A DNA stretch of 64,000 nt from Woeseiaceae bacterium (GTDB taxonomy: Bacteria; Pseudomonadota; Gammaproteobacteria; Steroidobacterales; Woeseiaceae). Every line of letters starts with the position of its first letter. The first letter of the stretch is position 1. Below the pieces are notes generated by a model that did no database searches, had not been told where the DNA came from, and saw nothing but the letters and a program-made list of their open reading frames with translations. Positions 49,510 to 60,635 of this stretch are shown here, one piece after another. The position numbers and the translations under genes are program-made. The stretch is from positions 62,001 to 126,000 of the forward strand of contig JAJFKP010000006.1 in assembly GCA_021773135.1 (NCBI GenBank), written 5' to 3'.

Positions 49510-52500
49510 GTGTCCAAACAGCAGCAACGTCGCTCAAGCGATATTTCTCAGCAGATTATTGACGATATCGTTGCGACCAAACCACGCTCCAAATCTCTAA
49601 AGACCCGCAAAGAATCGGAGATATTCATCCGTCAGTATTTTGCGGACGTACCGCATGAGGATATGGCGGGACGCTCGGTGAAAATCATGGGCAAGGCGGC
49701 CGTTGCCCACCTGGATTTCGCCCGCAACCGTAAACCGGATACTGCACTGTTGCGGGTGTTCAACCCCGATGAAAAAAAGGATGGTTACCAGTCTGCGTTC
49801 ACGATTGTTGAAATGGTGAATGACAACATGCCGTTCCTGGTGGACTCAGTGTCTGCGGCCATCACTCGACATGGGCTGACCATTCACATGACCGTGCATC
49901 CGCTGCTGCGTGTGCATCGGGATGCTCGCGGAACGCTGCAACGCATATCCGGTATCAACGACGAAGGTGGGCAAATCGAATCGCTGGTTCGATTTGTCGT
50001 TGACAGGGAGTCAGACCAGAATCAGTTGAAGATTCTGGAACATGAAATTTCCAAAATATTGTTCGATGTGCGCGCCTCTGTTCGCGACTGGCGCAAAATG
50101 CGGGACAAGATGCTGGAGGCGGCTTCAAACCTGAATGCCGGACCTCCGGGAGCGGACGCCGCGGTACGAATGGAAACAGATGCACTGCTGCAGTGGATGG
50201 CGGATGACCATTTTACTTTTCTCGGCTACCGGGAATATCGGCTGCGCAAGCGCGGCGAAAAACTGTTTCTGGCTCCGGTCAAGGGGTCAGGACTCGGCGT
50301 TTTATCCAGCGATGAACGTGGCGGGCGCGTGGTCGAACTCAGCAAAGAGATGCAGCGGGTCACGCAGTCGAAAGACTGGCTGATAATCACCAAGGCAAAT
50401 TCGCGGGCCACCGTTCATCGACACAGCTATCTCGATTATATTGGCATCAAGATTTTCGATCGCAACGGCGTTGCCATCGGTGAGAAACGTTTTATTGGCT
50501 TGTTTACCTCCGTTGCTTACAGCGAAAGTCCGAGAAATATTCCGTTGCTGAGATTGAAGGTCCAGCGCGTACTCGAAGCAGGCAAGGTCGATCCCTCCGG
50601 CCATCGTGGCAAGGCGCTCCTGCATATCCTGGAATCATTCCCTCGCGACGAGCTTTTCCAGAGTTCAATCAAGGATCTCGTGCGCACGACGACGGGCATT
50701 CTCAATCTCCAGGATCGGCGCCGTGTAAAGTTCTTCTTGCGCAGAGATACATTCAGGCGGTTCTTTTCCTGCATTGTTTACGTACCGCGTGAAAAGTATA
50801 CGACGGCAATTCGTCGCGAAATCGAACAGATTTTGCTTGAGGAGTTTGACGGACTTGCCGTTGATTCAAGCGTGCAGATTGTCGACTCTCCACTTGCGCG
50901 ACTGCATACGATCGTCCGAACGAATGTCGAGAGCCGGCCTCGAATCAGCATCCGCGACATCGAAGCGCGTATAGAGCAGGCGGTCATCAGTTGGCGCGAT
51001 CATCTGCGAGTACAACTGGTCAAACGATTCGGTCAGGACGAGGGATTGACGCTTTTTCGCGATTATGGAGAGTGTTTCTCTGCTGCCTATGAAGGCGAGA
51101 CTGAGCCGCGGATCGCGTGCCTGGACATTAAGCGTATCGACGGACTGCTGAAGGGAGAACACAACGATTTCCTATTGCTCCATCAACCGGCTGGAAGCGA
51201 AGACGATAAATTGCATTTCCGCACTTTCCGTAAGGATGAACCGCTGCACTTGTCGAGAGTTCTGCCGGTTCTCGAAAATCTTGGCACCTATGTTTTAAGT
51301 GAAAGGCCGTATCGTCTCAAACTGAAAGGAGGCGATAGCTTCTGGATCCAGGACTTTCAGCTGCAGCTGCCAAATGCGGACGAACTGGATGTCGACAGCG
51401 CCGCGGTACGATTTCAGGATGGGTTTCGCCAGGCGTTGCAGGGTGTATCCGAGAGCGACAATTTCAATGAGTTGATTCTCGCGGCCGGACTGAACGTCCG
51501 TCAGACGACGTTAATTCGCTGCTACGCGAAGTATATCCTGCAGCTCGGCATTCCTTTTAGTCAGAAATCAATGGAAGAGGTATTGGTCGCAAACGCCGAC
51601 CTCGCCTGTGCGCTTGTGCGCCAGTTCGAATTGCAGTTCGAGCCGAAACTGAAGAAAAAGAAACGCGATGACGACCTGCAGCAATGCAAAAAAACGATTG
51701 CGCGCGGCATTTCCCGGGCACGTAGTCTCGATGAGGACAGGATCCTGACGGCGTTTGCTGGTGCGATTTCCGCAACCGTGCGTACCAATTACTTTCAGAC
51801 AGACGACGATGGCAATGCTAAGTCCTATATATCTATAAAAACGGATCCAGGCAAGATTCCCGAAGCTCCGCTGCCGAAACCACGTTTCGAGATTTTCGTC
51901 TACTCGCCGCGCGTCGAAGGTATTCACCTTCGTGCCGGCAGCATCGCACGAGGTGGTATTCGCTGGTCCGACAGAAGGGAAGATTTCAGGACCGAGGTGC
52001 TGGGGCTGATGAAGGCGCAGGTCGTCAAGAACACCGTCATCGTACCGACCGGGGCAAAAGGCGGATTCTATGCAAAACAGCTTCCCGTGGGCGATCGCGA
52101 GGCGATCATGGCTGAAGGAATTGCATGCTATAAGTTGTTTATCTGCGGACTGCTCGACATTACTGACAATGTGGTGAACGACAAGATAGTGCCCCCTGCT
52201 GGCGTTATTCGTCGGGACACGGACGATCCCTACCTGGTTGTTGCCGCAGATAAGGGAACCGCAACATTTTCGGATATCGCAAATGGAATCTCCGCGCAAT
52301 ATGGCTTTTGGCTGGATGACGCCTTCGCATCCGGCGGATCAGCGGGCTACGACCACAAGAAAATGGGAATCACAGCGCGCGGCGCGTGGGAAGCAGTGCG
52401 CAGACATTTTCGTGAAAAGGGCGTGGATGTCCAGAAGGATCCGTTTACGGTCTTTGGTATAGGCGACATGAGCGGAGATGTTTTTGGCAACGGCATGTTG

Positions 52501-54342
52501 TTGTCTCGGAAGATCAAGCTCGTCGCCGCATTCAATCATATGCATATTTTTCTCGACCCGGATCCGGACATGGCGGCAAGCTTCAAGGAACGGCAGCGCC
52601 TGTTTCGACTTGGCCGCTCAAACTGGGCCGACTACAACGAGAAATTAATTTCGCCAGGCGGCGGCGTGTTTTCCCGCGACGCCAAGGAAATAAAGCTCAC
52701 CGCGGAAGTCAGGCAGTTGCTTGGCACTACCGAGACCGCAATGCGCCCATCGGCCCTCATTCGGGTCATTCTCTGCATGCAGGCCGACTTGTGGTGGAAC
52801 GGGGGCATTGGCACCTATGTCAAAGCCAGCACCGAAAGTCATGCGGACGTTGGAGATCGCGCCAATGACAACGTGCGTATTGACGCCAACGGACTGCGCT
52901 GCAAAGTGGTCGGTGAAGGTGGCAACCTCGGCCTGACCCAGCGTGCAAGGATCGAGTACAGCCTCAACGGTGGCCGTATCAATACCGACTTCATTGACAA
53001 CTCCGCCGGTGTCGACAGTTCCGACCGCGAAGTCAACATCAAGATCCTGTTAGGTGCAGCGGCCAAAGAATACGGCCTGACCACTGCCAAGCGCAACAAG
53101 CTGCTGGTCGAGATGACGGATGAGGTCGCCGAATTCGTGCTGCGCAGCAATTACCTGCAGACGCAGTCGATCAGCATGATGGAAGCTCGCGCGCCCGAAC
53201 GACTGTCAGAAATGGCCAGGCTTATCGGCAACCTGGAGAAAACGGGGCTGCTGAATCGGAGCCTGGAATTTCTACCTGATGAACTCGAGATCGAGGAACG
53301 GCAGCAGCGCAACCAGGGATTAACGCGTCCCGAACTTGCGGTCATTCTGAGTTACGCCAAGATTGATCTGTATAACGGGCTCGAAGGTTGTGATCAGGCG
53401 CTCGACGATTTTCTGACAACTGACCCGCAACGATATTTTCCGCCCGTGTTACGGCGACGATACCCCGACCTGATTCGGGTTCACCGTCTTAGCAGGCAAA
53501 TACTGGCAACCTTAATTGCTAACAACATCGTCAATCGCATGGGCCCTACATTTGTAAAACGCGTCCAGGTTGATACCGGATCTGATGTCGTTACGATTGC
53601 GCGGGCCTATGTGGTCGCCAGAGAAATATGCCAGGCAAGCGAGACCTGGCGCCTAATCGAAGCGCTGGACAACAAGATCCCGGCGACGATTCAGCAGTCC
53701 ATGATGTTCGATGTTGGCAGAATCCTCCGCCATGCGTGTTACTGGTTGATTGAGCGTTATGGCGACGAACTTGACATCGTTGACGCCGTCGCGGATTTGA
53801 AGACGAACATGGCGACGATTTATTCGCGCGCCACCAGCATCGTTGTCGGACCTGCCAAGGAACGGCAAAAAAATTCCGCCCAGGATTACATGCGGCACGG
53901 CGTGCCCGAAAAACTCGCGAAAAAGATGGCGTCTTTACTGCTGACTCGCGGCGGCCTCGATATCTCCGATCTGGCTATGCGGCATCGCAAGGACCTCATG
54001 GCAACGGCTCGCATGTATGCCGGCATGAGCGATCGCCTTGGCATCGTGTGGATGAATCGTGGTGTGGAGAGCCTTGAGGTCGAAGGTCGCTGGCAAGCAT
54101 TGGCCAGAAGCAATTTGCGCGATGATTTTTATCGCATCAGGCGTGATTTTGTCACCAGCCTGCTGAATAGCCGAAGCCGGAAACAGCCTGAAGAGGTTTT
54201 CGAAGCGTGGTTGTCGAAGAATGCAACCTTCGTGCGCCTGTTCGACTCGATTCTAGCCGAGATGCAACTCAAGTCAGAAGTTGACTTCGCCACTCTGTCA
54301 GTCGCCGCACAGGAATTGCGGAAACTGACAGACAGTTTATAA
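49510..54342 (+). CDS. NAD-specific glutamate dehydrogenase, large (GdhB / GDH-180 type)
   Basis: It deaminates glutamate to 2-oxoglutarate with NAD. At 1610 residues it is the giant bacterial form. N-terminal ACT-like regions ([20 protein letters not shown]) precede the catalytic core ([83 protein letters not shown]). I choose GTG 49510 because GGAG lies eight bases upstream; the frame opens at a TTG at 49465. gpmA follows by 26 bases. Confidence 0.95.
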   Translation: MSKQQQRRSSDISQQIIDDIVATKPRSKSLKTRKESEIFIRQYFADVPHEDMAGRSVKIMGKAAVAHLDFARNRKPDTALLRVFNPDEKKDGYQSAFTIVEMVNDNMPFLVDSVSAAITRHGLTIHMTVHPLLRVHRDARGTLQRISGINDEGGQIESLVRFVVDRESDQNQLKILEHEISKILFDVRASVRDWRKMRDKMLEAASNLNAGPPGADAAVRMETDALLQWMADDHFTFLGYREYRLRKRGEKLFLAPVKGSGLGVLSSDERGGRVVELSKEMQRVTQSKDWLIITKANSRATVHRHSYLDYIGIKIFDRNGVAIGEKRFIGLFTSVAYSESPRNIPLLRLKVQRVLEAGKVDPSGHRGKALLHILESFPRDELFQSSIKDLVRTTTGILNLQDRRRVKFFLRRDTFRRFFSCIVYVPREKYTTAIRREIEQILLEEFDGLAVDSSVQIVDSPLARLHTIVRTNVESRPRISIRDIEARIEQAVISWRDHLRVQLVKRFGQDEGLTLFRDYGECFSAAYEGETEPRIACLDIKRIDGLLKGEHNDFLLLHQPAGSEDDKLHFRTFRKDEPLHLSRVLPVLENLGTYVLSERPYRLKLKGGDSFWIQDFQLQLPNADELDVDSAAVRFQDGFRQALQGVSESDNFNELILAAGLNVRQTTLIRCYAKYILQLGIPFSQKSMEEVLVANADLACALVRQFELQFEPKLKKKKRDDDLQQCKKTIARGISRARSLDEDRILTAFAGAISATVRTNYFQTDDDGNAKSYISIKTDPGKIPEAPLPKPRFEIFVYSPRVEGIHLRAGSIARGGIRWSDRREDFRTEVLGLMKAQVVKNTVIVPTGAKGGFYAKQLPVGDREAIMAEGIACYKLFICGLLDITDNVVNDKIVPPAGVIRRDTDDPYLVVAADKGTATFSDIANGISAQYGFWLDDAFASGGSAGYDHKKMGITARGAWEAVRRHFREKGVDVQKDPFTVFGIGDMSGDVFGNGMLLSRKIKLVAAFNHMHIFLDPDPDMAASFKERQRLFRLGRSNWADYNEKLISPGGGVFSRDAKEIKLTAEVRQLLGTTETAMRPSALIRVILCMQADLWWNGGIGTYVKASTESHADVGDRANDNVRIDANGLRCKVVGEGGNLGLTQRARIEYSLNGGRINTDFIDNSAGVDSSDREVNIKILLGAAAKEYGLTTAKRNKLLVEMTDEVAEFVLRSNYLQTQSISMMEARAPERLSEMARLIGNLEKTGLLNRSLEFLPDELEIEERQQRNQGLTRPELAVILSYAKIDLYNGLEGCDQALDDFLTTDPQRYFPPVLRRRYPDLIRVHRLSRQILATLIANNIVNRMGPTFVKRVQVDTGSDVVTIARAYVVAREICQASETWRLIEALDNKIPATIQQSMMFDVGRILRHACYWLIERYGDELDIVDAVADLKTNMATIYSRATSIVVGPAKERQKNSAQDYMRHGVPEKLAKKMASLLLTRGGLDISDLAMRHRKDLMATARMYAGMSDRLGIVWMNRGVESLEVEGRWQALARSNLRDDFYRIRRDFVTSLLNSRSRKQPEEVFEAWLSKNATFVRLFDSILAEMQLKSEVDFATLSVAAQELRKLTDSL

Positions 54343-54368
54343 AAACCACTACCAGATACGGAGAATTC

Positions 54369-55112
54369 ATGACTGGCAAACTCGTCTTGTGTCGTCACGG
54401 GCAAAGTGATTGGAACCTGAAAAATTTGTTCACAGGGTGGACCGACGTAGGGCTCACTGACAAGGGTCGTGCCGAAGCCCAGGCGGCCGGAAGGTTGCTG
54501 AAAGAACAGGGATATGAATTCGATATCGCCTTTACCTCCGTACTAAAGCGTGCAATCGGCACGCTCTGGATCATGCTCGAGGAAATGGATCGCGTCTGGA
54601 TTCCGGTGGTGCGCGACTGGCGCCTCAATGAGCGACACTACGGTGCACTGCAGGGACTGAACAAGGCAGAAACGGCGGCGAAGTATGGCGATGAACAGGT
54701 ACACATCTGGCGTCGCAGTTACGCGACCACACCACCGCCCCTGGAAGAGGACGATGAACGGCATCCGCGCCATGACCCGCGCTATGCCGGGATTGATAAT
54801 CTCCCCGCCACCGAATCGCTTTCAACCACCCTGGATCGCGTTCTCCCTTGCTGGAATGACAGCATCGCGCCGCAGCTCGAGGCCGGTAGGAATGTGCTTA
54901 TTGCGGCGCATGGCAACAGTTTGCGTGCTCTGGTGAAAATGCTGGACAACGTTTCCGAAGAGGAAATTACCGGTTTCAATATTCCGACGGGCGTGCCACT
55001 CGCCTACACGCTGGATGACGATCTGAAACCACTGTCACGTGAATTCCTCGGTGATCCTGAGGCAGTCGCCGCGGCAGCGGCGGCGGTCGCGAACCAGGCC
55101 AGCGCTAAGTGA
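54369..55112 (+). CDS. gpmA: 2,3-bisphosphoglycerate-dependent phosphoglycerate mutase
   Basis: It interconverts 3- and 2-phosphoglycerate. The phosphohistidine motif [18 protein letters not shown] is at the N-terminus; [17 protein letters not shown] and the second His in [12 protein letters not shown] complete the site. The 247 residues match the family, with an Ala-rich tail. GGAG precedes the ATG. The stop overlaps the next gene's GTG. Confidence 0.96.
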   Translation: MTGKLVLCRHGQSDWNLKNLFTGWTDVGLTDKGRAEAQAAGRLLKEQGYEFDIAFTSVLKRAIGTLWIMLEEMDRVWIPVVRDWRLNERHYGALQGLNKAETAAKYGDEQVHIWRRSYATTPPPLEEDDERHPRHDPRYAGIDNLPATESLSTTLDRVLPCWNDSIAPQLEAGRNVLIAAHGNSLRALVKMLDNVSEEEITGFNIPTGVPLAYTLDDDLKPLSREFLGDPEAVAAAAAAVANQASAK

Positions 55113-55645
55113 TTTTCAGGCTCGAAGACCGCGTTCCGGTTTTCGAGGGCGCAGGCCACTACGTTGCAGAAAACGCGAGCGTCATCGGCGCAGTGACGCT
55201 CCGGAACCACTCCAGTGTCTGGTTCAGTGCGGTCATCCGTGCCGACAACGACATCATTGAGATCGGAGAACACAGCAATATTCAGGACGGCGCGGTCCTG
55301 CACACGGACGCCGGTATTCCGCTTGTCCTGGGTGACGGCGTCTCGGTGGGTCACCGGGCGATGCTGCACGGTTGCCGCATCGGCAATAACACGTTGATTG
55401 GAATTGGCAGCACAATACTGAATCATGCCGTGATCGGTGAGAACTCCATTGTCGGTGCCAATTCGCTGGTCACGGAAGGCAAGCAATTTCCGGCCGGGTC
55501 TTTGATCATGGGTTCTCCTGCCAAGGTTATCCGATCGCTTACGGACGATGAGATCGACCTGATCGGCCAGGCCGCCTGGTCGTATATGACGAAAAGCGCG
55601 CAGTATCGAGACGAGCTTGCCGAGTGTGCGCCGGCCGCTGACTAG
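55109..55645 (+). CDS. Gamma-carbonic anhydrase family protein
   Basis: This 178-residue left-handed beta-helix (hexapeptide) protein has gamma-carbonic-anhydrase signatures [26 protein letters not shown] and [12 protein letters not shown], which hold the three zinc-binding histidines. The GTG start at 55109 overlaps the gpmA TGA as GTGA. Many members (YrdA/PaaY type) have weak or no anhydrase activity, and some are thioesterases, so the reaction is uncertain. Confidence 0.9.
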   Translation: MIFRLEDRVPVFEGAGHYVAENASVIGAVTLRNHSSVWFSAVIRADNDIIEIGEHSNIQDGAVLHTDAGIPLVLGDGVSVGHRAMLHGCRIGNNTLIGIGSTILNHAVIGENSIVGANSLVTEGKQFPAGSLIMGSPAKVIRSLTDDEIDLIGQAAWSYMTKSAQYRDELAECAPAAD

Positions 55646-55733
55646 TCGATCAGGCAGAATTATCTGCCAGGCCGATCCGCGCTCGCGGTAACCGAAACCT
55701 TGCCATTGGCTGCACGGGCAGCTCGCAGCTGAT

Positions 55734-56636
55734 CTATCGTTGTGTTTTGGGATCTGAGCGTTTTGCGTCGCTTTCGGTATGGGGCAACACACGGACCAGG
55801 CCTTCCTGTGAAGTCGAAGCAATAAGCCTGCCTTCCGTCGTGAAAAACTGGCCTCGCGAAAATCCTCTGGCACCTGATGAATTCGGACTATCCATTGCGT
55901 AGAGCAGCCATTCATCCATACGAAACTCGCGATGAAACCAGAGTGCATGATCCAGGCTGGCCATCATGACCCGCCCCTGACCAAAAGGCAGCCCGTGCGG
56001 CAACGTGCTCGTGCCGAGCAGTTCGTAGTCCGACACGTAGGCGAGCAGGTTCTGATGCAGTGCCTGCTCGTCCGGCAACTGATCGACGGCCTTGATCCAG
56101 ACGGACTTGAGTGGTGCTCGAGGTTCAGCGCTCAGGAAATTTGCCGGCTCCACCGGACGAAACTCGAACGGTCGTTGCACGGTCAGGTAGCGACGCATTT
56201 TCTCCGGGAGCTTTTGCAGTATCTCGGGCGCAACCTCGGTCAGGTCCTGCAAGCCGTCCGGTCCGTCGACCACCGGCATCTCAACCTGGTGCTCCAGCCC
56301 TTCCTCAGGCTCTTGAAACGAGGCGGCCAGATTGAATATCGGGCGCCCGTGCTGGATGGCTACGACTCGCCGCACCGAGAAACTGCCACCGTCGCGTGAA
56401 CGGTCCACGTCATAAATAATGGGCGCATTCATGTCGCCGCGCCGCAGAAAGTAGGCGTGCAGTGAATGGGCCCGTCGACCGGAAACGGTATGATTGGCAG
56501 CTGACAGTGCCTGCCCGAGCACCTGGCCACCGAATACCTGCGCGCTGCCGATATCGCGACTCTCGCCCCGAAAAATGTTTTTTTCGATGCGCTCCAGTTT
56601 TAGTAGATTAAGCAGATCTTCGAGTACGGTATGCAT
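55734..56636 (-). CDS. tesB: Acyl-CoA thioesterase II (TesB-like)
   Basis: This 300-residue double hot-dog thioesterase hydrolyses medium- and long-chain acyl-CoA. Family segments are RGESRDIGSAQVFGGQVLGQ, RAHSLHAYFLRRGD, FSVRRVVAIQHGRPIFN and MASLDHALWFHREFR. The C-terminal tail is short and charged. It lies 81 bases downstream of the degenerate SDR gene on the same strand and may share a transcript with it and the acyl-CoA synthetase. Confidence 0.93.
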   Translation of the reverse strand: MHTVLEDLLNLLKLERIEKNIFRGESRDIGSAQVFGGQVLGQALSAANHTVSGRRAHSLHAYFLRRGDMNAPIIYDVDRSRDGGSFSVRRVVAIQHGRPIFNLAASFQEPEEGLEHQVEMPVVDGPDGLQDLTEVAPEILQKLPEKMRRYLTVQRPFEFRPVEPANFLSAEPRAPLKSVWIKAVDQLPDEQALHQNLLAYVSDYELLGTSTLPHGLPFGQGRVMMASLDHALWFHREFRMDEWLLYAMDSPNSSGARGFSRGQFFTTEGRLIASTSQEGLVRVLPHTESDAKRSDPKTQR

Positions 56637-56717
56637 AGTGATCGTAACCTGGTGACTACGCCTGACTCAGACCGTGTCGACCAGCACTGGTTGGCGGGAT
56701 GAGGAAAACAGGCACCC

Positions 56718-57470
56718 CTACGTAGTCGAGACACCGCCGTCAACAATAATTCCTGTTCCGCTCACGAATACAGAATCATCTGTCGCGAGGAAAAGCGCAA
56801 CCTTGGCTACGTCAACAGGCTCGCCTAATCGCTTGGCCGCTGAACGCTGTATACAGTAGTCACGCAAGTCTTTGTCACTGGTGAATATGCGGCGACTGTC
56901 CGGCGTCATAATCGCACCGAGCTGAATATAATTCGCGTTGATGCCGAATTGTGCAATATCCGCAGCAAGTCGCCTGGTCAGGTCGGCAATCGACGCTTCC
57001 GACTTGGCGTAACCGTCAGAACAGTCTTTGCTAAAAACACTGCGATTGAAACCCATAATGATAATGCGGCCGGCAGGACTGTTCTTCATCATCGGCAGCA
57101 TTTGGTCACAGATTGCGCTAACGAGATCGCTCTTTCTTGAGAGGAGTTTGCCAAGACCCTCCTCATCGCCCGCGGCTATCGGGCTTCCGGTATGAGGACT
57201 GACGTTGCAAACGACAATATCCACTACGCCAAGTTCTTCTGATGCCATTGAGCCAAGCTTGGTCGCACCATCCGCAGCGTTGGTATCGATTGCCGCCGTA
57301 TGCACTTTACGCACCGACTTGAATTTCGTTTCAATACCACTATTGACCGAGTCGACGGCAAGGACTTCCGCGCCCTGTTTTATCAGTGTTCGCACAATTG
57401 CCTCGCCGATCCCGCCACCGGCGTCGGTCACGACCGCTTTCAATCCAAATAGACGCTTTGCGTCAGCCAT
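56718..57470 (-). CDS. SDR-fold protein with altered catalytic residues
   Basis: This 250-residue Rossmann protein of the short-chain dehydrogenase family has the cofactor motif TDAGGGIG (residues 15-22) and the C-terminal RLGEPVDVAKVALFLATDD / GTGIIVDGGVS stretch. At the active site the usual Tyr-x-x-x-Lys reads Tyr154-AKS-Glu158, and the catalytic Ser position is in RIIIMGFNRSV with no serine aligned. NNAG is replaced by CNVS. It may be inactive, structural or use a different mechanism. It lies between the acyl-CoA synthetase and tesB, with short gaps. Confidence 0.85.
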   Translation of the reverse strand: MADAKRLFGLKAVVTDAGGGIGEAIVRTLIKQGAEVLAVDSVNSGIETKFKSVRKVHTAAIDTNAADGATKLGSMASEELGVVDIVVCNVSPHTGSPIAAGDEEGLGKLLSRKSDLVSAICDQMLPMMKNSPAGRIIIMGFNRSVFSKDCSDGYAKSEASIADLTRRLAADIAQFGINANYIQLGAIMTPDSRRIFTSDKDLRDYCIQRSAAKRLGEPVDVAKVALFLATDDSVFVSGTGIIVDGGVSTT

Positions 57471-57507
57471 ATTTCACCCAAACGTTTTAATTTACTCAAA
57501 AATTCTA

Positions 57508-59124
57508 TCAGGACGGCAACCGGTAATCCGCGAACTGCTTCCGCAATTCAATTTTTTTGATTTTTCCGGTTGCCGTGTGCGGAATTTCATCAACGAACAC
57601 GACGTCGTCCGGAATCCACCACTTCGCAATTTTGCCCTCCAGCCAGGCGAGCATGTCATCCCGACTCAGCTCCACACCCTCGGCACGAATGATCACCAGC
57701 AGTGGTCTTTCCGTCCACTTGGGGTGCGGCACACCAATCACCGCAGCTTCGGCAACGCCATCGTGGCCGACTGCCGTGTTCTCAACGTCGATCGAACTAA
57801 TCCACTCACCGCCGGATTTAATGACGTCCTTCGTCCGATCAGTGATTGCCATGTAGCCGTCCGGGTTTATAGTGGCAACGTCCCCGGTATCGAACCAACC
57901 ATCGTCAGTATGCGCGTCACTATTGCCCTCAAGCTTGAAATAGCCGCTGCAGATCCAAGGTCCCCGCACTTGCAGAGCACCGTAAGCAACTCCGTCCCAG
58001 GGGAGCTCTACGCCTGCATCGTTGACGATGCGCATTTCCACGCCAAACACACTGCGACCGGCTTTGGTCTGCATTTGTATGTATTCATCCGGCGTCCAGT
58101 TTTCGCTGCCAGACTTGGGCGTACTTGCCGTCCCAAGAGGGCTCATCTCGGTCATTCCCCAGGCCTGAATCACAGTAACGTCATGTGCATCACGAAATTC
58201 GCGAATCATCGCCTCCGGCACTGCGGCACCGCCAATGACGGTTCGTTGCAGGTGATTTAATTTCTGGCCGGTGTCTCTCGCATATTGCAGCAAAGCGAGC
58301 CATACGGTTGGCACGCCCAGTGCTAAAGTGACCTGCTCCTGCTCCAATAGATTGTATAGCGTCTCCCCGTCACCCATTTTCGGTCCCGGGAATACGAGCT
58401 TGCTGCCCACCATCACTGCGCAATAGGGAATGCCCCAGGCGTTCACATGAAACAGCGGTACGACCGGTAGTACACAATCTGTGCTTCCGAGATTCAACGT
58501 GTCTGGCATGACCTCCGCATAGGCATGCAAAATTGTGGAACGGTGGTCGTAAAGAACACCCTTGGGATCACCGGTTGTTCCTGACGTGTAGCACAGGGCA
58601 GACGCCGTGCGCTCGTCAAACACTGGCCATTCGAACAGGTCACTCTCGCTGCCAATCAATGCTTCATACGACACTGCATTCTTGAGGCTCGTTTCCGGCA
58701 TGTGGGCGTCATCGGTCATGACGACAAATCCCTCGACAGCGGAAATCTGAGCTGCGATCTTTTCAAGCAGCGGCACGATCAACGGGTCAACAAAAATCCA
58801 TCGATCCTCGGCATGATTGATAATGAAAATGATCTGTTCCGGAAACAGTCGCGGATTGATCGTGTGGCAGACAAATCCTGAACCGGCTATAGCGTAGTAA
58901 CATTCAAGGTGACGGTGATCATTCCAGGCTAGGGTTGCAATGCGATCGCCGCGGCTAAGTCCCAGTTTAGCGAGCGCGTTCGCAAGTTGCCGGGTGCGAC
59001 GAAAGCATTCCGCGTACGTGCAGCGATGCAGCGGGTCGTCCGCCTTAATCGAAACTATCTCCCTGTCCCCGAAATTCCGATCTGCATGCTTCAGGATTGA
59101 TGAAATCAGAAGCTGGCTCTCCAT
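57508..59124 (-). CDS. Fatty-acyl-CoA synthetase (AMP-binding, AlkK/FadD-like)
   Basis: It activates a medium- or long-chain fatty acid to its CoA ester. The 538 residues from ATG 59124 (AGGGA seven bases upstream) contain the A3 loop CYTSGTTGDPKGVLYDHRS, QAWGMTEMSPLGT, DGWFDTGDVATINPDGYM, DRTKDVIKSGGEWISS and the C-terminal lysine in PHTATGKIKKIELR. It resembles AlkK-type medium-chain ligases. Followed by SDR-like and tesB genes. Confidence 0.93.
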   Translation of the reverse strand: MESQLLISSILKHADRNFGDREIVSIKADDPLHRCTYAECFRRTRQLANALAKLGLSRGDRIATLAWNDHRHLECYYAIAGSGFVCHTINPRLFPEQIIFIINHAEDRWIFVDPLIVPLLEKIAAQISAVEGFVVMTDDAHMPETSLKNAVSYEALIGSESDLFEWPVFDERTASALCYTSGTTGDPKGVLYDHRSTILHAYAEVMPDTLNLGSTDCVLPVVPLFHVNAWGIPYCAVMVGSKLVFPGPKMGDGETLYNLLEQEQVTLALGVPTVWLALLQYARDTGQKLNHLQRTVIGGAAVPEAMIREFRDAHDVTVIQAWGMTEMSPLGTASTPKSGSENWTPDEYIQMQTKAGRSVFGVEMRIVNDAGVELPWDGVAYGALQVRGPWICSGYFKLEGNSDAHTDDGWFDTGDVATINPDGYMAITDRTKDVIKSGGEWISSIDVENTAVGHDGVAEAAVIGVPHPKWTERPLLVIIRAEGVELSRDDMLAWLEGKIAKWWIPDDVVFVDEIPHTATGKIKKIELRKQFADYRLPS

Positions 59125-59237
59125 TATCAATCCCTGCATCGGCGACCTCGCGCTATTTTACTTAATGTGGCTGACTGGCAATTTACCAGATCCAGTGCTG
59201 CTGTCAGCAACAATCTGTTCTTTCTCAAGGCATACCG

Positions 59238-59408
59238 CTAACGCCCTGGTCCGAGCAGGTACCAGGCAATGACTCCGAGTATCGGCAAGAGTATGACGAC
59301 GGCAATCCAGATCGCTTTCCTGCCATCGCTGGACGAACTATTTAAGATCTTTAATACCGCGTAGACATCCGCGATCAGTACGAGTATTCCGATAACGCCG
59401 ACTTCCAT
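59238..59408 (-). CDS. Small membrane protein with PLDc_N domain
   Basis: This 56-residue protein has two hydrophobic helices (VGVIGILVLIADVYAVLKIL and AIWIAVVILLPILGVIAWYL) separated by a charged loop (NSSSSDGRK) and ends in GPGR. This is the phospholipase D/cardiolipin-synthase N-terminal-like (PLDc_N) module, which occurs alone in many bacteria. A GGGGGG run precedes the ATG. It lies just upstream of the acyl-CoA synthetase gene. Function unknown. Confidence 0.8.
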   Translation of the reverse strand: MEVGVIGILVLIADVYAVLKILNSSSSDGRKAIWIAVVILLPILGVIAWYLLGPGR

Positions 59409-59440
59409 CAGACCCCCCAATTGCAGGCAACTACCTGCCG

Positions 59441-59545
59441 ATTATTTCTGGCCAATTTTTCTTGGCCTATTTTTCTTGGCTTAATGTTCTTAGCTTATTC
59501 TTCGTGGCCTATGCTTGTTGGTTTAGTCTTCTTGGACTGTTCTTA
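59441..59545. repeat. 14-base degenerate tandem repeat, about seven copies
   Basis: On the plus strand a TGGCCTATTTTTCT-like unit recurs; the TGG (once TAG) core falls at 59449, 59463, 59477, 59491, 59505, 59519 and 59533, exactly 14 bases apart. Copies are imperfect. It lies upstream of the PLDc_N gene. A TTG-initiated 64-codon frame covers it but looks incidental. Confidence 0.85.
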
Positions 59546-59905
59546 TGTTGTGCAGACGATCGCGCAGTCCTTTTTGACCATCCTTGCAGATACTATTGCC
59601 GTAGTGACGCAATAGCAAAAACAGAAAAAAATATAAGCAAAACAACAAGATGCACGCCAGCTAGAGTCTCGCCGCGGAATTGACTGTTGTATCGCCCGGG
59701 GTGAAGCAGAGAACGCATTGCCGCTTAAGAGAACGTTTCGCTAACGACCGCTTCACGATGCGCTGATAATTTCAGCCGGCCTGGCGTCGATAGCATTGCG
59801 AAACCGGGCCCCTGGCCGACACGCTCGTCACAGTCGACCGCTCGATAATGAAAAGGAACTGGAGTTGTCGTTAATCGAAGCGACCGAGCGGGCAATCGCT
59901 GCGCC
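59546..59905. other. Intergenic region without recognised gene
   Basis: About 360 bases between the 14-base repeat array and the MaoC gene. Reading frames here are short or run antisense into MaoC. No hairpin with a T-run, tRNA or repeat was noticed. Confidence 0.45.
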
Positions 59906-60397
59906 TCAGCCGTGATTGACCGCCGGTTCGTCCAGTGATTCCTCGAAAAAGTACATTCCCAGCGTTTCGGCGACACAGGCAGGTTTCTTTTCTCCCTCCA
60001 CCTCAACGCGCACTTCGGAGAGCAGGTGTAACGCACCTGCGCGTTTGCGCGCCTGAATGACGGTGGCGCGACCTCGCACCCGGCTTCCTACTGGCACCAT
60101 CGTGTAGAAACGAATCTTGTTGCAGCCGAAATTCATAGCCCGGGTCAGGTTGGCTACTTCGACGAACTGCCCGGTAAGCGCCGGTATCAGGGCCAGGGTC
60201 AGATAGCCATGCGCAATGGTCTTACCGTCCGGCAGTTCGGCTGCGGCCCGCTCACGATCGACATGAATCCACTGGAAATCGCCGGTCGCCTCGGCAAACT
60301 TGTCGATGCGTTCCTGGTCGACCGTCACCCAATTCGAAACCCCTACTTCCTGACCTTCGAGCGCTTTTGCGTCGTCAATTGACCTGATGATGTGCAA
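59906..60397 (-). CDS. MaoC-like (R)-specific enoyl-CoA hydratase, NodN type
   Basis: This 163-residue hot-dog hydratase carries the motif FAEATGDFQWIHVDRERAA (catalytic Asp and His) and IAHGYLTLALIPAL, as in NodN-like MaoC proteins. I start it at TTG 60397 (M-HIIRSIDDAKALEGQ) because AAGGACAAGAGA directly precedes it; the frame is open to 60652 but that part is unrelated to the family and overlaps the divergent mocA start. It may supply (R)-3-hydroxyacyl-CoA. Confidence 0.88.
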   Translation of the reverse strand: MHIIRSIDDAKALEGQEVGVSNWVTVDQERIDKFAEATGDFQWIHVDRERAAAELPDGKTIAHGYLTLALIPALTGQFVEVANLTRAMNFGCNKIRFYTMVPVGSRVRGRATVIQARKRAGALHLLSEVRVEVEGEKKPACVAETLGMYFFEESLDEPAVNHG

Positions 60398-60635
60398 TTC
60401 TCTTGTCCTTCCGGTGCTTATGCTGCAGTGCAAGAAATACATAAAACGCGCCGATAGGGCAAGTTTTCTGACCAGAATTGCTGCGGCCTCGGTGTGAAAG
60501 AATCCTGAAACCCAGCGCTCATGCGGGTGCTGGAACAAACGCTTTGCTGCGGCGTAGCAAATACCCTGGCTCGGCAGTACCCAGGATGCGGACCTGTCGG
60601 GTGTTGATCTTTTTCTACTGACCAATAAAGTGCGC

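Noticed and set aside
55004-55948. 314-codon frame on the minus strand
   Set aside because: Antisense to the gamma-carbonic anhydrase gene and overlapping the gpmA and tesB ends; all three are clear genes.
57205-58260. 351-codon open frame on the plus strand
   Set aside because: Antisense to the acyl-CoA synthetase and the SDR gene; no recognised motif.
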